Source: Petaurus breviceps papuanus (Eukaryota > Chordata > Mammalia > Diprotodontia > Petauridae). From it: a stretch of DNA of 64,000 nt. The notes under the pieces were generated by a model. It ran no database searches and was not told the origin of the DNA. It saw nothing but the letters and a program-made list of their open reading frames with translations. The stretch covers positions 11,644,170 through 11,708,169 of the forward strand of contig JAMXIF010001210.1 in the NCBI GenBank assembly GCA_028583685.1, written 5' to 3'. Positions 1-11,415 of the stretch are shown here, piece after piece. The number at the start of each line of letters is the position of its first letter. The first letter of the stretch is position 1. The translations under genes were made by a program, and so were the position numbers.

Positions 1-150
1 GTCTAAGGCCAAATTTGACCTCAGCACCCTGACTCCAAGCCTCTCATTCTATCCACTATGCCCACTAGTTACCCATAGATATTTATTTTTTTCATGTTCT
101 CCTTTAAAGTAATAGCCCCTACTACCACTGCTCCCTTTAATTTACTGAAC

Positions 151-679
151 CAGAGGTTCTCAAAATTTTTGGTCTCATCATCCCTTTACACTCTTAAAAA
201 TTATTGAAGACAACTTCATACTCAAAAATTACTGAGAACACCAAAGAATTTTTGTTTATGCAAATTAATATCTATTTATATTTATCTTATTAGAAATAAA
301 AAATGATTGTTAAAATTTTAATTCATTTATAACAATAATAAGCCTACATGTGACCACAAATAGCATCTTATGAAAAAATGTATTTTTTAAAAAACAGAGA
401 GGAAAGTGGTACTGTTTTACATATTTTGCAAATATTTATATGCCTTAAGCCAGCTGGATTCTCATATCTGTTTCTGTATTAAATCTGTTACAACATGTTA
501 TTTTGTCTGATGTATATAAAGAAAATCTGGCTTCCCACAGTTATGTAGTTGGAAAAGGGAGGAATGTTTTAAAAGGAAAGTAGCATCCTAATGTTATTAT
601 GAAAATAGTTTTGACATCATGGAACCCTTGAAGGGGTTTCAGGGACCCCTGGGGTCTGAGGACCATACTTTGACAACTG
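151..679 (+). mobile_element. hAT-type DNA transposon relic (mammal-wide, non-autonomous)
   Basis: It starts with CAGAGGTTCTC and ends with a near-complementary CTTTGACAACTG, which are the terminal inverted repeats of a familiar mammal-wide hAT (Charlie-like) element. The interior follows the remembered consensus in order: the AAAAATTATTGA block, then CAGCTGGATTCTCATATCTG, then GTAGTTGGAAAAGGGAGGA, then the AGGGACCCCTGGGGTC end. It has no transposase ORF. I could not find a matching 8-bp TSD, so it is old. The family name is from memory. Confidence 0.7.
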
Positions 680-1140
680 CTATGCTAGACCATTCCACTC
701 TCCAAGGTCATTTGTTTGGATGATGCAGCAACAGCATCGTCTTTACGTGTGGAGTCTCTGTCTCTCTCACTTCTGTTAAAACAGGAATCGATGACTTTTC
801 TAGACCCCCTCTAAACACAGGAAGTAAAAATACCAAAACAGTCACCACCTTCATGACTTCAAAACTAAACAAACACCTTAAGGAAACTCTAAGACCCAGG
901 CAGTAAGAAAAGGTGCTCATGTTAGCACCTTGATTACCGTATACAGTCCCTAACAGACAGTGACTGAAGTGGCCTACTAAACTGAGAAGATATCTGTGTA
1001 ATCTAACCCATTGGAACCATTCCCAGCAATGAATTCCAACAGCTAATTATGAATAACATATGTGAACTTGTATTTCTCTGGAATTAAATTTGTTTACAAT
1101 ATGACAATTTATACAATTCATGCCAAAGTGGTAAGCATTC
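680..1140. other. No recognisable feature
   Basis: The short open frame antisense at 708-920 is Leu/Phe-rich and resembles no family I know. I see no element boundary or RNA gene here. Confidence 0.4.
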
Positions 1141-1149
1141 TGTCCTAGC

Positions 1150-1330
1150 ATCAGAAAATTTCAAGATGAAAAGGACTTAAGAGATCATCTAGTCCAATGT
1201 CTCTATTCCACAGGCAAGGAAACAGGCTTGCCCAAATTCACGGAGGTCTTAAATTGAAGAAACCAAGATTCAAAGCTCTTTCCTTTTATTCTAAATCCAG
1301 GGCCCTCTTTATCGCAACACAAAGTTCAAA
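1150..1330 (-). repeat. MIR/Ther-type CORE-SINE fragment
   Basis: It reads GAGATCATCTAGTCCAATG, then GGCAAGGAAACAGGCTTGCCC, then a degraded tail. This is the reverse-complement arrangement of the marsupial/mammal MIR core. It is heavily diverged. Confidence 0.5.
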
Positions 1331-1399
1331 CTGGTTTGCAGAGCCAAGCAATTCAATCTGATTGAACAAACATTTATTAAGTGCTTATTGTATGCCAGG

Positions 1400-2698
1400 G
1401 AGAGTGAACAATTTCAAGTCATCTGTCCTAATACAATCTGGCTAGAATAGACAGTGTATGAAAAGGTCTAAGGCAAAAATGATGCTGAAAAGGCATGTTG
1501 AAAGATTATAAAAAATCTTAAAGGTCACTCTAAGGCTTATCCTATGAGTAATAGGGAGATATTAAAGGTTTTGGGTAGTGATCAGACTCAGACACTGCAA
1601 ACTAGGTAGTCAAGTAGATGGAGGCCAGATAAATGAAGACATGCTGAGAAAACTAAGTCACCTGGAAACTAATTCATTTTCTCATAGTCACTCAGGATGC
1701 AAGATTAAACTAGAGATCTCTAGCCCCTACATTGGTTGGATGTTGTTCAGCTCATTGAGCCCAATTGTCTGTTCAAAGCTCCACACTGGAAGTTTCCTTT
1801 TACCACTATTTCAGTTAAGCAAACACCTACTTTACTTAATCCTATACCTTTTTCCCTGCTTTAGGCTTCACAATTTCCTTTGATAAGCAATGGTAAGAGT
1901 GAGATCCTGAGCAAGGTCTGTTACTCGGGCTGGACAGTGCAGAGCTAACCTTGCCTTTGTCCTTTCTCACCCCCTCAATGATTTATCGACATTCTCCTTA
2001 CAGAGAGGCTGCTCATAAGTGGTGTTTACAGACTAGCATATTATGTGAGAATATTTTCCTTAGGCTTGTCAGCTCTTTTCCAGCCTTTTTCTTTTTGTCA
2101 TTCTTTGGAAAACTCGACAGGTGGTTTTGCTTTTTCTTTTCAAGGGACTGTGTTGTGGCAAATATGTGACATGTTTGCTTTCTAATGAAATAACAAACTG
2201 CATATACATTACTGGCAGGTAAAATGATGTGAATTATTCATCATTAGTCTCTGGAATACCAAGCTGGGTTAACTGTGGTTCAGCATCCCTGAGAGCAGTA
2301 GTTTGGGAATATGTTTAAAGGGAAAATTTGCAATCAAAGTATGAGCCATCAAGAAGCACAAAACATTCTTAACAAATAAATCCACACCTTTCTTGATGAA
2401 AGGTAAGGTAGGTGTTTAAAGCAGGGGGCACTTCGATAATGTTGCCATTGAGGGACAGGACTAACATCTGTGCTATAGATTAAATTTGTTATAACAGACC
2501 TTAGCTTTAAATGATTTTAATGGAGTGTCATGAGTCACCCTGGGTGTATCTAAATGAATGTAATAATAAGTCTTGTTAAGTTGGTATTCAGCTGTATCAG
2601 AATCATCTCTTGTCTAACAACAGGAAACTCACTATAGGTCATTCAAACTAAACTGACAGCTTTAAAGCGATTTTCATGACAGCTGAAAGGAAACAACA
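1400..2698. other. No recognisable feature
   Basis: The frames at 1578-1883 and 1951-2169 begin at arbitrary ATGs, are Ser/Phe/Leu-rich and show no domain, so I treat them as chance ORFs. I see no element ends. Confidence 0.4.
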
Positions 2699-2706
2699 GT
2701 TTAGAG

Positions 2707-2898
2707 CAAGGGTGGGGAACCTGAAACCTAGAGACCACATGTGGTCCTCTAGGTCCTCAAGTGCAGCTCTTTGACTGAACCCAAACTTCACAGAACAAAT
2801 CCCCTCCATAAAAGAATTTGTTCTGTAAAACTTGGACTCGGTCAAAAGGCCGCACCTGAAGACCTAGAGGGCTATGTGTGGCCAGTTCCCTGCCCCTG
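2707..2898. mobile_element. Small palindromic hAT element with perfect 8-bp TSD
   Basis: The direct repeat GTTTAGAG lies at 2699-2706 and again at 2899-2906, exactly flanking the element. An 8-bp TSD is the hAT signature. The left end CAAGGGTGGGGAACCTG pairs with the right end (reverse complement CAGGGGCAGGGAACTGG). The interior is itself nearly palindromic: a left AGAACAAATCCCC block is mirrored by GAATTTGTTCTGT. It is 192 bp with no ORF, so a non-autonomous element. Another copy lies at 4027-4228 and a partial one at about 4608-4744. Confidence 0.85.
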
Positions 2899-3088
2899 GT
2901 TTAGAGTAAGAATGTTTTCAAAATATTATGGAGAAAAGTGATATAAAGTTATGAGCAGCATTGCCTCCTAAAATATCCAAAAGTGGTAGTGAGCGTATAG
3001 GTATTTAGAACAATTGTCATCATTTCCTCCAGTTTAAAACTGCTTAATTTATTTATGCCTCTGGTTCCAGTGAGTGCCAGTTGATTGG

Positions 3089-3465
3089 TGTAATGTAAAT
3101 GGGATATAAGATCTTTCTGGCCATTAATAGGCCTCACATGGAGCCCATTAAGGGAAGCTTGATTAGGGGAGGCTTGTTTTTTCAGGAAGGCCCACACCTT
3201 CTATTACTGTGTAATTAGGCAGTGGCTCATGAGGGCTGTGATATCCTCTGGCTCTAAAAAGGGTATATATACTCTGAGGTTAGCATTTTGCTTTGGGGCT
3301 CACTCATTGGAAGAGTGTTCTTGTGATTTGACCAGATGAGACTCTGGGTAGCTGGTAAGGAGATTCCCCCCCCCACCCCAGATGTTGGTGCTTCTCTCTG
3401 ATAACTACATATGTATTGCCTTGGTCAGACAGTTGGATCTGTCTGTCGACCTATTTAATAGAATT
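3089..3465 (+). mobile_element. LTR fragment, same family as the LTRs at 29853 and 43757
   Basis: It begins TGTAATGTAAATGGG and shares with the two fuller copies an AAGATCTTTC block, a TATA region near 3265, a GCTTTGGGGCTCACT block, a GATTTGACCAGA block and CCCAGATGTTGG. It lacks the far 3' part of the family. It is a fossil, more diverged than the other two, and no TSD is recognisable. Confidence 0.6.
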
Positions 3466-3633
3466 AGAAGACTATGAGAGAAATGAGATAAAGCACAGAT
3501 TTCCATAATCACTTATGCTCCTTGTCCACCTAAAACTATAATCTTAAATAAATTCTATGCTTCTTAACCTCATGGTATTCATTCTCATCTATCTTTATGA
3601 TGAGCATTGGCAAAAAGAGCACCATGAAGATCC

Positions 3634-4590
3634 ATCATGATATTCAGTGATCAAAAGTAGACACAGGAGAAGATGGACAAAAGTATGCTGTTAAACATAG
3701 CTCTGGATGAAAAAATGAAAGAGACCAAAGATTTACAAGCTACTTAGAGGTCTCATGTCTCTGCAGCATGAATACTTTCTTCAAGAAGAGAGTTTTGGGT
3801 AAGTTGCCCCAAAATTTTCAATAATACTTTAAAACTTAAAATCAGAAATGAACATTAAAACAATGTGAAGGTATCACCTCACACTCATTAAGATGACAGA
3901 GATGTTAAATGATTGGAAACCAATAGAAATACAGAGATGTTAATTCACTACTGATAGAACTATGTATTGTTTGACCATCCTGGAAAAAATTTGGAATGAT
4001 TTAAACAGTTACTAAATAGTTTATACCATGGGTGGGGAACCTGCAGCCTGGAGGCCACATGTGGCCTGCTAGGTCCTCCAGTGTGGCCCTTTGACTGAAT
4101 CCAAACTTCACAGAACAAATCCCCTTAATGAAAGGATTTGTCTCTAAAACTTGGACTCAGTCAAAAGGCTGCATCCAAGGCCCTAAAAGGCCGCATGTAG
4201 CCTCAAGGCCACAGGTACCCCACCTGTGGTATAAACTATTTAGTAACTTTGTTTAAATCATTTCAAATTTTTTTCCAGGATGGTCAAACAATACATAGCT
4301 CTATCAGTAGTGAATTAGCATTTCTGTATTTGTATTGGTTTCCAATCATTTAACATCTCTGTCATCTTAATGAGTGTGAGGTGATATGTTCGGATGTATT
4401 ATTGAAAATTTTGGGGCAACTTACCCAAAACTCTCTTCTTGAAGAAAGTATTCATGCTGCAGAGACATGAGACCTCTAAGTAGCTTGTAAATCTTTGGTC
4501 TCTTTCATTTTTTCATCCAGAGCTATGTTTAACAACATACTTTTGTCCATCCTCTCCTGTGTCTACCTTTGATCACTGAATGTCATGATA
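3634..4590. repeat. Long inverted duplication (palindrome) with a hAT copy at its centre
   Basis: The left arm 3634-4026 is the reverse complement of 4229-4590 over roughly 360 matched bases, with few mismatches and one indel region of about 35 nt. For example, CAAAGATTTACAAGCTACTT in the left arm reappears inverted in the right arm. The arms run right up to both ends of the hAT copy at 4027-4228: the flank GTTTATAC on the left is GTATAAAC on the right. The central element therefore lacks an ordinary direct TSD. A partial inverted hAT copy follows the right arm. Confidence 0.85.
4027..4228. mobile_element. hAT copy at the palindrome centre
   Basis: It is the same family as 2707-2898: the left end is CATGGGTGGGGAACCTGCAG and the right end is CAGGTACCCCACCTGTG. 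It is about 202 bp with no ORF. Its two flanks are inverted copies of each other rather than direct repeats. Confidence 0.8.
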
Positions 4591-4607
4591 GAGATTGTCT
4601 TAATTTG

Positions 4608-4744
4608 GATTGACTGAGTCCAAGTTTTAAAGAACAAATCCTTTCATTAAGGGGATTTGTTCTGTGAAGTTTGGATTCAGTCAAAGGGCCACACTTGAGG
4701 ACCTAGCAGGCCACATGTGGCCTCCAGGCTGCAGGTTCCCCACC
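4608..4744. mobile_element. Partial hAT copy outside the right palindrome arm
   Basis: It is the reverse complement of roughly the first 140 bases of the copy at 4027-4228 and ends in CAGGTTCCCCACCTC. It shares family-variant positions with that copy (for example the CAGCCTGGAGGCC and GCCTGCTAGGTCC variants) more than with 2707-2898. That suggests it was copied from the central element during the same rearrangement. Confidence 0.7.
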
Positions 4745-4964
4745 TCTTTAGCCTAAATATTCTACTATTTGTATAACAAGGAAATTATTAAAAGCAAGAA
4801 AATATTCTAGCAGATAATGAAATGAACCTTTGAGGGTAAGGGGAATGACTATGGATGGTAATTTTTATATATAGGCTGCATTTGGATTTTTATTTTTCAT
4901 GCTTCGATGGGGGACTAGATGCATATTGGAAAATGACTGTGGCATAAAAAGGGTATTAATAACA

Positions 4965-5190
4965 CTTTTAAAATTTACCCATTCCAGCATTATTCACAAT
5001 AGCAATAAGTGGGAAACAAACTATATGCCCAAAAATTAGAGAATGACTATAAACAAATTATGGAATTGTAAGTTACTGTAATGGCTATTGCAATACCCTA
5101 ACAAATCATAAAGATTAAGAATTCAGAGAAATAAGGCTGCAAAAAATGAAACTGACTACATCTAACAGACAGGAAAGAACTAATTATGGT
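4965..5190 (+). mobile_element. L1 ORF2 3' end fragment
   Basis: It carries degraded versions of the marsupial L1 segment that runs TTCACAATAGCAATAAGTGG, then ATGCCCAAAAATTAGAGAATGAC, then AAACAAATTATGGAATTG. The same order is seen at 14990-15200 and 29640-29860. It is heavily decayed. Confidence 0.55.
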
Positions 5191-5199
5191 CACCATTTT

Positions 5200-7330
5200 A
5201 GAATCAAATGCCTGTGTGTAGGCATATCATCAACTGTTTGTGCAAAGACCAAAATCAAAACCAGATTAGAAAAGAAGATAAAAAGGTGAGGAGAAGATCC
5301 AGTGGCTCTAAGCTGATTCATGGTGACAAGCTGTCAATTCTGAAAAATGACAAACGAATAAAACCAAGGGTATCGAACGAAATTACCACAATTTCATAGT
5401 GAATTACAACTATACAAAACAGATGCTTCAGTGAGGAGACCAAAAGGCCAGAAACAGCCCTCCACAACAAATATTTGTTCTTCTTGCCAAACAGAGAGAC
5501 ATGGTGGCCCAAGGAACCACCAACTTAGAATAAAAACTCATTTGCCAAACATAAAGGAGGAGGTCAATAGAAGGTTATGAGCCATAGTGCTTCACAAAAT
5601 AGCAAAAAGCAATGGTGAGGAAAATGGGTTCCAGAAAGCTTGATGAGACCCAAGTAAGCTAGATCATCCTGAAAGCACTTATAGATAACATTAGAAGGCA
5701 AAAATATATATGTGAAATGAACCAGATTTGCCAACATTTCCATAGTGATGTATTCTTATTAGTGATAATTGTGGAACCATTTGTACCTTACCACCCCAGG
5801 ACCTCATCTGCTATGTAGGGTAGTGGAAATGATACAAGAAGATTAACACAGGAAGAACAGCTAGACATGACTGAAAACATGCAGGAGAAAGTTATGCTGG
5901 AGGCAATATAATTATAAAAACACTCAGGAAACTATTTCCCAAAGATCTCAAAGAGCTTATAAAAGAATGGAAAAGATTATGAATGTGATCAAAACAACAA
6001 CAAAAAAAGATAAAGGAGAAAATATGAGCATCTACCGATATTTAGAGCTACTTTGCCATTTCTAGAAATTTTGTATGAGAATGGCTATATGCATATTAAG
6101 GGTAACTGTCCACTATGTATATAACTCTTTCTAGATAGAAACCAATATAGTCTACTGTACAACTTTTTCATAAGTTACATAGTAAATAACTTGCATGATT
6201 CTGGTTTTATATTTCTCACCTTTCGAAATAAGAAAATGTATCTGTGAAATATGTCTATTTCTTAGCCAACATGATCAAGAGCTTTGTATATATGCTTTGT
6301 GGTATCTTTTAAACTTCTCCACACCACACTGTAAATACAGAAATCAAGGACCTCATTGGTCCCCTTTGCATTTTGTATGCCTTTGTCCGATTGGATTATT
6401 ATTGGAATCTATGGATATGATGTGCTTTTCCATATTTTTGGAAAGGAAGAAACAATAAAAGATATCCAAACCCCTCCAAAAAAAATGTCGGAAGACTGTT
6501 TCATAGGTGATTTTCTACAACAGATAACATTTTCAGAGACATAATTTATGAGAGATGTAGAGAATATAATATCCAACTGTGTGGGTTTTTGTTGTTGTTG
6601 ATTATAAAAAAAATAATTTAACTTAATAGAGGAAAATGTAGCAGGACTCTTCTCCAACAAGGAGTTACTTAGGAAAATTTTAAGATCTGACAAGATTCTT
6701 TGATAGAGATGATCACAGAAATTATTTTGTTCAAAGAATCAAAATTGCAGGTGACCCAAAGGACAATGGAAAGATACAGAAGGAAGAGGAGAGGTACAAA
6801 CAAACAGTAGCATATTACCACTATAATTTGTGAATAAGAAATGGAATGAAAAGTATCATCAAGGACATGTATAAATGAAAACGATGTGATCAACATGGAG
6901 TAAGAGTAAGAGTTGGTCAGCCCCGATTATATACTGGTATCCTTAAACTATTGAGAGATCTGAGTAAGTTTTCTAACACTTTGGACAGACCCTCTATCTA
7001 GGGAATTTTTTGAAAGACATGAGCAGGAATCACTGCTATTTGCCTAAGCAGAGAATATACCCTTATAGATAAAACTATGAAACAATTGAAGTATCAAAAT
7101 ATGCATTAAAATTTACAATTTCACAATTCCACTGATATAGTAAAACAAATTAATAAGAGACACAATCTTGAGAAATAAAGGAACATAGCAGGTTCAGAAA
7201 CAAGTTTCCTGCCAGAATCTTTTTTTCTAAAAGGACTAGATCCCTTTCCTTCTAAACATTTTACAATATGATTTAAACATAAGAGAATAGTTCTTATCAA
7301 AAAAGTATATGGTGGTTTCCTCATAATGTT
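5200..7330. other. No recognisable feature (AT-rich)
   Basis: About 2.1 kb of AT-rich sequence. The several overlapping short frames here are low-complexity and conflict with each other on both strands. I see no tRNA, LTR end or transposon boundary. Confidence 0.4.
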
Positions 7331-7344
7331 CAATAAATACTTGG

Positions 7345-7610
7345 ATTGGAATGGTGCCTACTATATGTGCCAGGCACTGGGTTAAGTAATTTATAAATAT
7401 TATTTCATTTAACTTTCATAGCAACCCTGTGATAGAGGTGATGTCAGTATTCCCATTTTAAAGTTGAGGAAACTGAGACAAACAGAAATAAATTAATTTG
7501 AGCAGAGTCATACAGCTGATAAGTGTCATGAAGCTGAATTTTTAATTTGCATCTTCCCAACTCTGGGCCTAGCACTCTATACACTATGCCAACTAGCTGC
7601 CAAACATGAT
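7345..7610 (-). repeat. MIR-type CORE-SINE
   Basis: Reverse-complement MIR layout: GTGCCAGGCACTGGGTTAAG, then AGCAACCCTGTGA, then GAGGAAACTGAGAC, then a degraded TCATACAGCTGATAAGTG. The left part may include an old L2-type end. Confidence 0.65.
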
Positions 7611-8491
7611 GTCTGATCGGTTTATAATCCTACTTTAGGAGTGGCACATCTAAAGTATGTTCATGTTATTCCTAGAATTCATGTTACTAAGCACACCACC
7701 TCAAGCATTTGAAATCTTTGCCATGCATGTTGATAGTAAGCCTATTTTGTCTAGCAGAAAGGCCCATATGCCACAGTTACAATGCCTGATGAAAACTATT
7801 GGCCAGAATCATTGCCAGTCATTAAACATCTGGTCCTACCCCCTCTCACATCATTTCTAAGTGTCTGCTCCTTTTCCTTGTTCCAGTCAGCAACTCCCTC
7901 CCATTTGTTCTATTCTCTACTTTGATCCCATCCCTTTTCAAAAGTGAATGCTTCCAACTTCTAACTTCCCTGCCCTCCCTTTCATCATCCCCCCTTTCAT
8001 CCCCTACCCCCAACTCTCCTGTAGGGTGAGAAACCCTATTTAGTGTGTATTTCATTCCCTCCCCAAGCCAAATTCAAGGAGAATAAGGTTGACTCATTCC
8101 CTTTTGCCTTCCTATTCTTCCCCTCCATTGTAACCATTTTCCCTTGCCTCTTCTATATGAGATAGTTTACCCCATTCTGTCTCTCCCCATCTCCTCTCAT
8201 TACATTCCTCTCTCACCTCTCAATTTCACCTTTTAAGTATCATCCCTTCCTGTTAAATTGGTCCTGTGCCCTCTATGTATTCCTGTACACATATATACAC
8301 ACATTCACATATGTATTCATATGCCCCTATACCCTCCTATATAGACTTATATATACATACATTTCTATTCCCTTCCATTATTCTCACACTGAGAAAAGTT
8401 TCATAAGTTATAATTATTGTTTTTCCATGTAACAATGTAAATAGTTCAACTGTGATAAGTTCCTTATGATTTCTTTTCCCTCTTTACCTTT

Positions 8492-9541
8492 TCATGCTTC
8501 TCTTGCTTCTTGTATCTGAATGTCAAATGTTCTATTCAACTCTGGCCTTTTCAGCAAGAATGCTTGAAAGTTCTCTATTCCACTGAATGACCATATTTTC
8601 CCCTAAAACATGATACTCAGTTTTGCTGGGGAGGTGACTCTTGGTTTTAATCCCAGCTCCTTTGACCTCCGGAATATCATATTCCAAGCCCTACGATCCC
8701 TCAGTGTAGAAGCTGCCAGATCCTGGGCTATCCTGATTATGTTTCCACAATATTCAAATTGTTTCTTCCTGGCTGCTTGTAATATTCTCTCCTTAATCTG
8801 GGAATTCTGGAACATGGCTATAATATTCCTAGGAGTTTTCTTTTTGGGATCTTTTTCAGGAGGTGATCAGCTCATTCTTTCAACCTCTATTTTGCCCTCT
8901 GGTACTAAAACATCAGGGCAGTTTTCTTTGAGAACTTCCTGGAGGATGATTTCTAGGTTCTTACTTTGGTCATGGCTTTCAGGTAGACCAATAATTTTTA
9001 AATGATCTCTCCTGGATCTGTCTTCCAGGTCAGTGGTTTTTCCCATGAGATATTTCACATTGCCTTCCATTCTTTCATTCGTTTGGATCTGTTTAACAGC
9101 ATCTTGATTTCTCATAAAGTCATTAGCTTCCATTTGCTCCAATCTAATTCTGAAGCAACGATTCTCCTCATTGAGCTTTTGAGATTCTTTTTCCATCTGG
9201 CAAATTCGTCTTTTTAAGGCATTCTTCTCCTCATTGCCTTTTTGAGCCTCATTTACCATATGAGTTAGTCTATTTTTTAAGGTGTTCTTTTCCCCAGTCA
9301 GGCTGTTGACTCTCATTTCATAATTTTCTTGCATTGTTCTCATTTCTCTTCCCACTTCTCTTATCTGCTTCTTAAGGTCCTCTATGGCATGTAACCAGCT
9401 CATATTTTCCTTCAAAGCTTTTGGTGCAAGAGTTCTGACTTCACTGTCTTCCTCCTGTTCCATGCTTTGCTCCTTTTTGTCCCCATAATAGGAGTCTAAT
9501 GTTGGAATCTTCTGTCTGCTTTGTTTCTTTTGCCTGGTCAT
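8492..9541 (-). pseudogene. HAL1 ORF1p-like RNA-binding protein, two in-frame stops
   Basis: The frame is 1050 nt (350 codons including the terminal stop) with no net frameshift, interrupted by two premature stops. One is at 8867-8869, a TGA where CGA is expected, which looks like CpG decay. The other is at 8603-8605, a TAG where CAG is likely. The N-terminal part is a basic leader starting MTRQKKQSRQK. A long coiled coil follows (about residues 50-155) with heptads such as LKNRLTHMVNEAQ and LNEENRCFRIRLEQME. The RRM/C-terminal region begins at LEDRSRRDHLKIIGLPES (about residue 175), and the C-terminal domain contains AARKKQFEYCGN and KELGLKPRVTSPAKLS. L1 ORF1p forms trimers that bind element RNA. 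This copy should not make full-length protein. Confidence 0.8.
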
Positions 9542-9575
9542 GTCGCCTCTCAGTCACTTGACCCCTGGGCTTTTT

Positions 9576-9731
9576 TTTTTTTTTAAGCAATTGAGGTTAA
9601 GTAACTTGCTCAAGGTTACACAGCCAGTTATTTTTGGGTGTGGTGCTAAGTATCTGAGCCCAGATCCAATCCTCAGGTCATCCTGACACTGGGGCCGGTG
9701 CTCTTACTTACTGTGCTGCCTGGCCACCCCA
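9576..9731 (-). mobile_element. tRNA-derived SINE B inserted in HAL1 5' UTR
   Basis: It is flanked by a perfect direct repeat GACCCCTGGGCTTTTT (9560-9575 and 9732-9747). On the minus strand it runs from a GGCCAGGCAGCACAG head through the B-box-like region to CAATTGCTTAAAA, so the A tail appears as T's on the left. Related copies lie at 14841, 39804 and 63721. It was inserted after the HAL1. Confidence 0.85.
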
Positions 9732-10429
9732 GACCCCTGGGCTTTTTGCCACAGTAGGACTCTGCAACCAGACAGGGGAGCTTTCGTCCCAAATGCTGAG
9801 GTTTTCTCAGCTGCCAGAGGTATTAGATAGGTGCCCTCTCTGAGGTCTCCACACTCTCTGGCAAGCTGGACACACACCCCAGGACCTCCACCCTAGACTG
9901 CAATCCAAATCCAAGAAGGTTAAATCAAGAGCAATTACCCCTCAGACTGGTGCTTGGTCCCCCTACACTCTGCAGGCCAGGAGCTCAAGCTGCCACGTGG
10001 AGCTGGCTGGCTGTGCTGGCATCTCAGCAGCTTCTCGCCCTGGGGGCAAAAGCTGACACACTCCCACTTACTGGGTCCCAAAGTCCAGACTGCACTGACC
10101 TCTCACTTTGTCCTTCACATCTATGTGTTGATAAATCTGGAAACGACCACAGCTGCTGCTGATCTGGAGTCCCTCCTGCCGAGGGCTGGTCAGGCCCACC
10201 CTGGGGCTAAAGCCTCAGCTCCCAGAGCCCTGCGCTGGCTGATTCCTGCCAGTCTGCTGGGCTGTCCTCAGTGGGAGATTAGCTTCTCTGTGTCATTTTG
10301 TGGGTTCTGAAGCTCCAAAGCTTGTTTAGAGTCCCCTTTTTATATGGATTGGGAAAGGTGGAAGCCAGAGCTCAGAGGAGGTGCTGCTTCTACTAGGCCA
10401 TCTTGACTCTGCTCCACCCCTCACCTCCC

Positions 10430-11330
10430 CAGTTCTGTCACATGTACCACAATTGCCATTTCCTAAGACATTGTTCTTACAATACCATCCACCACCACCA
10501 AGCGCCTTCTCAAAATGTCAGTGGAGAGCACAAAGGCCATCTTCCCTTAAGCCACAACAAGGTTAAGATATCATCACAACATTCAATACCCAAGGAGAGA
10601 TCTTTTCTTCATCTTGACCCAAGGCAAGTTCTCAGCAATCTCTGTTCCTGGGAAGACAAAGCTTAACAAAACCACAATATACATTGCCAGTGTCTTCATA
10701 AATTCACTTTTTGCCTGCAGAACAGTCTCAGGACCCCTGAAAACATCAGCAAGATCCTCCTTCAGGATTTCTGTAAACATACAACAAGAAAATCCTCCTT
10801 CAGGGCTTCTGAACCAACAGCAAGGTTCCAAGGCCTCTGCAACAACAATACTGTCCTTTACCAGCAGACGAATCTGGCAAAGTAACATCAAAACAGACAG
10901 AAAAAATACCAGCACCACAGTCATGCCTCCTTAGTTCTCAGCAACTCTGGTTGGCAGTTCTCAAAAGTCCTCTGCAGCTCCAACTGGCCCTCAGCAATCC
11001 GGGTGACTTTGGCTGGCAGTTCTCTCTCTCTCTGCAACTCTGGCCCCTGGCAATTCTCTCTCTCTGCCTCCATGAAGTTTCTCCAAAAAGTTGTTCTGGC
11101 CTCTCTCTAAATCCACACCACCAGCTCCTCCCAGTTCAGCCCCCTCTCTTCATATCAACAAGTCCATCCCACAAGTAGGATTCACAAGCTCTGGGTTTTA
11201 ACACAACCTGAAAACCTAACACTTAACATGAAAACCTAACCAATACAAGGGGATCTTTAATTCCATTACCATTATATTTTACCATTAACATGACATAACA
11301 TAGTATATGTCCATAAAATATTAAAACAAG
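10430..11330. other. Unclassified repeat-derived segment with antisense-overlapping ORFs
   Basis: This segment is less AT-rich than its surroundings and has internal imperfect repeats: ATCCTCCTTCAGG occurs twice (near 10756 and 10792) and GGCAGTTCTC recurs with CT runs. Open frames overlap almost completely on both strands (106 aa plus-strand at 10614-10934; 113 aa minus-strand at 10583-10924, starting MTVVLVFFLSVLML). No domain is recognisable. It could be the leader or LTR region of an unrecognised element. It abuts the HAL1 5' end. Confidence 0.4.
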
Positions 11331-11415
11331 AAAAGTCGCATTATTCAAGGTAGTGTCTTAGATTAAGAGGCATAAACAGAAGAATACTCTTAGCTTCATC
11401 TAACCCTTGTAGTTG

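Larger units (their letters stand above)
7890..10417 (-). mobile_element. HAL1 (half-L1) element, nearly full length, copy 1
   Basis: Read on the minus strand this is an L1-type 5' UTR (about 10417 to 9542, ending outward at GAGTCAAGATGG), then an L1 ORF1 (9541 to 8492), then a 3' UTR of about 600 bases ending near 7890. No reverse-transcriptase or endonuclease frame follows ORF1. The second copy at 37556-39665 has the same ORF1-to-3' UTR sequence, so the absence of ORF2 is ancestral and not a private deletion; that is the defining layout of HAL1. The 3' UTR is purine-rich on the element strand and carries a TATA/CA-rich tract (8280-8360). A SINE sits in the 5' UTR (9576-9731). About 330 bases present at the 3' end of copy 2 are absent here. 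Confidence 0.8.

Noticed and set aside
8610-9217. Plus-strand ORFs of 131 and 71 aa opposite the HAL1 ORF1
   Set aside because: They are antisense shadows of the coiled-coil ORF1 on the minus strand.
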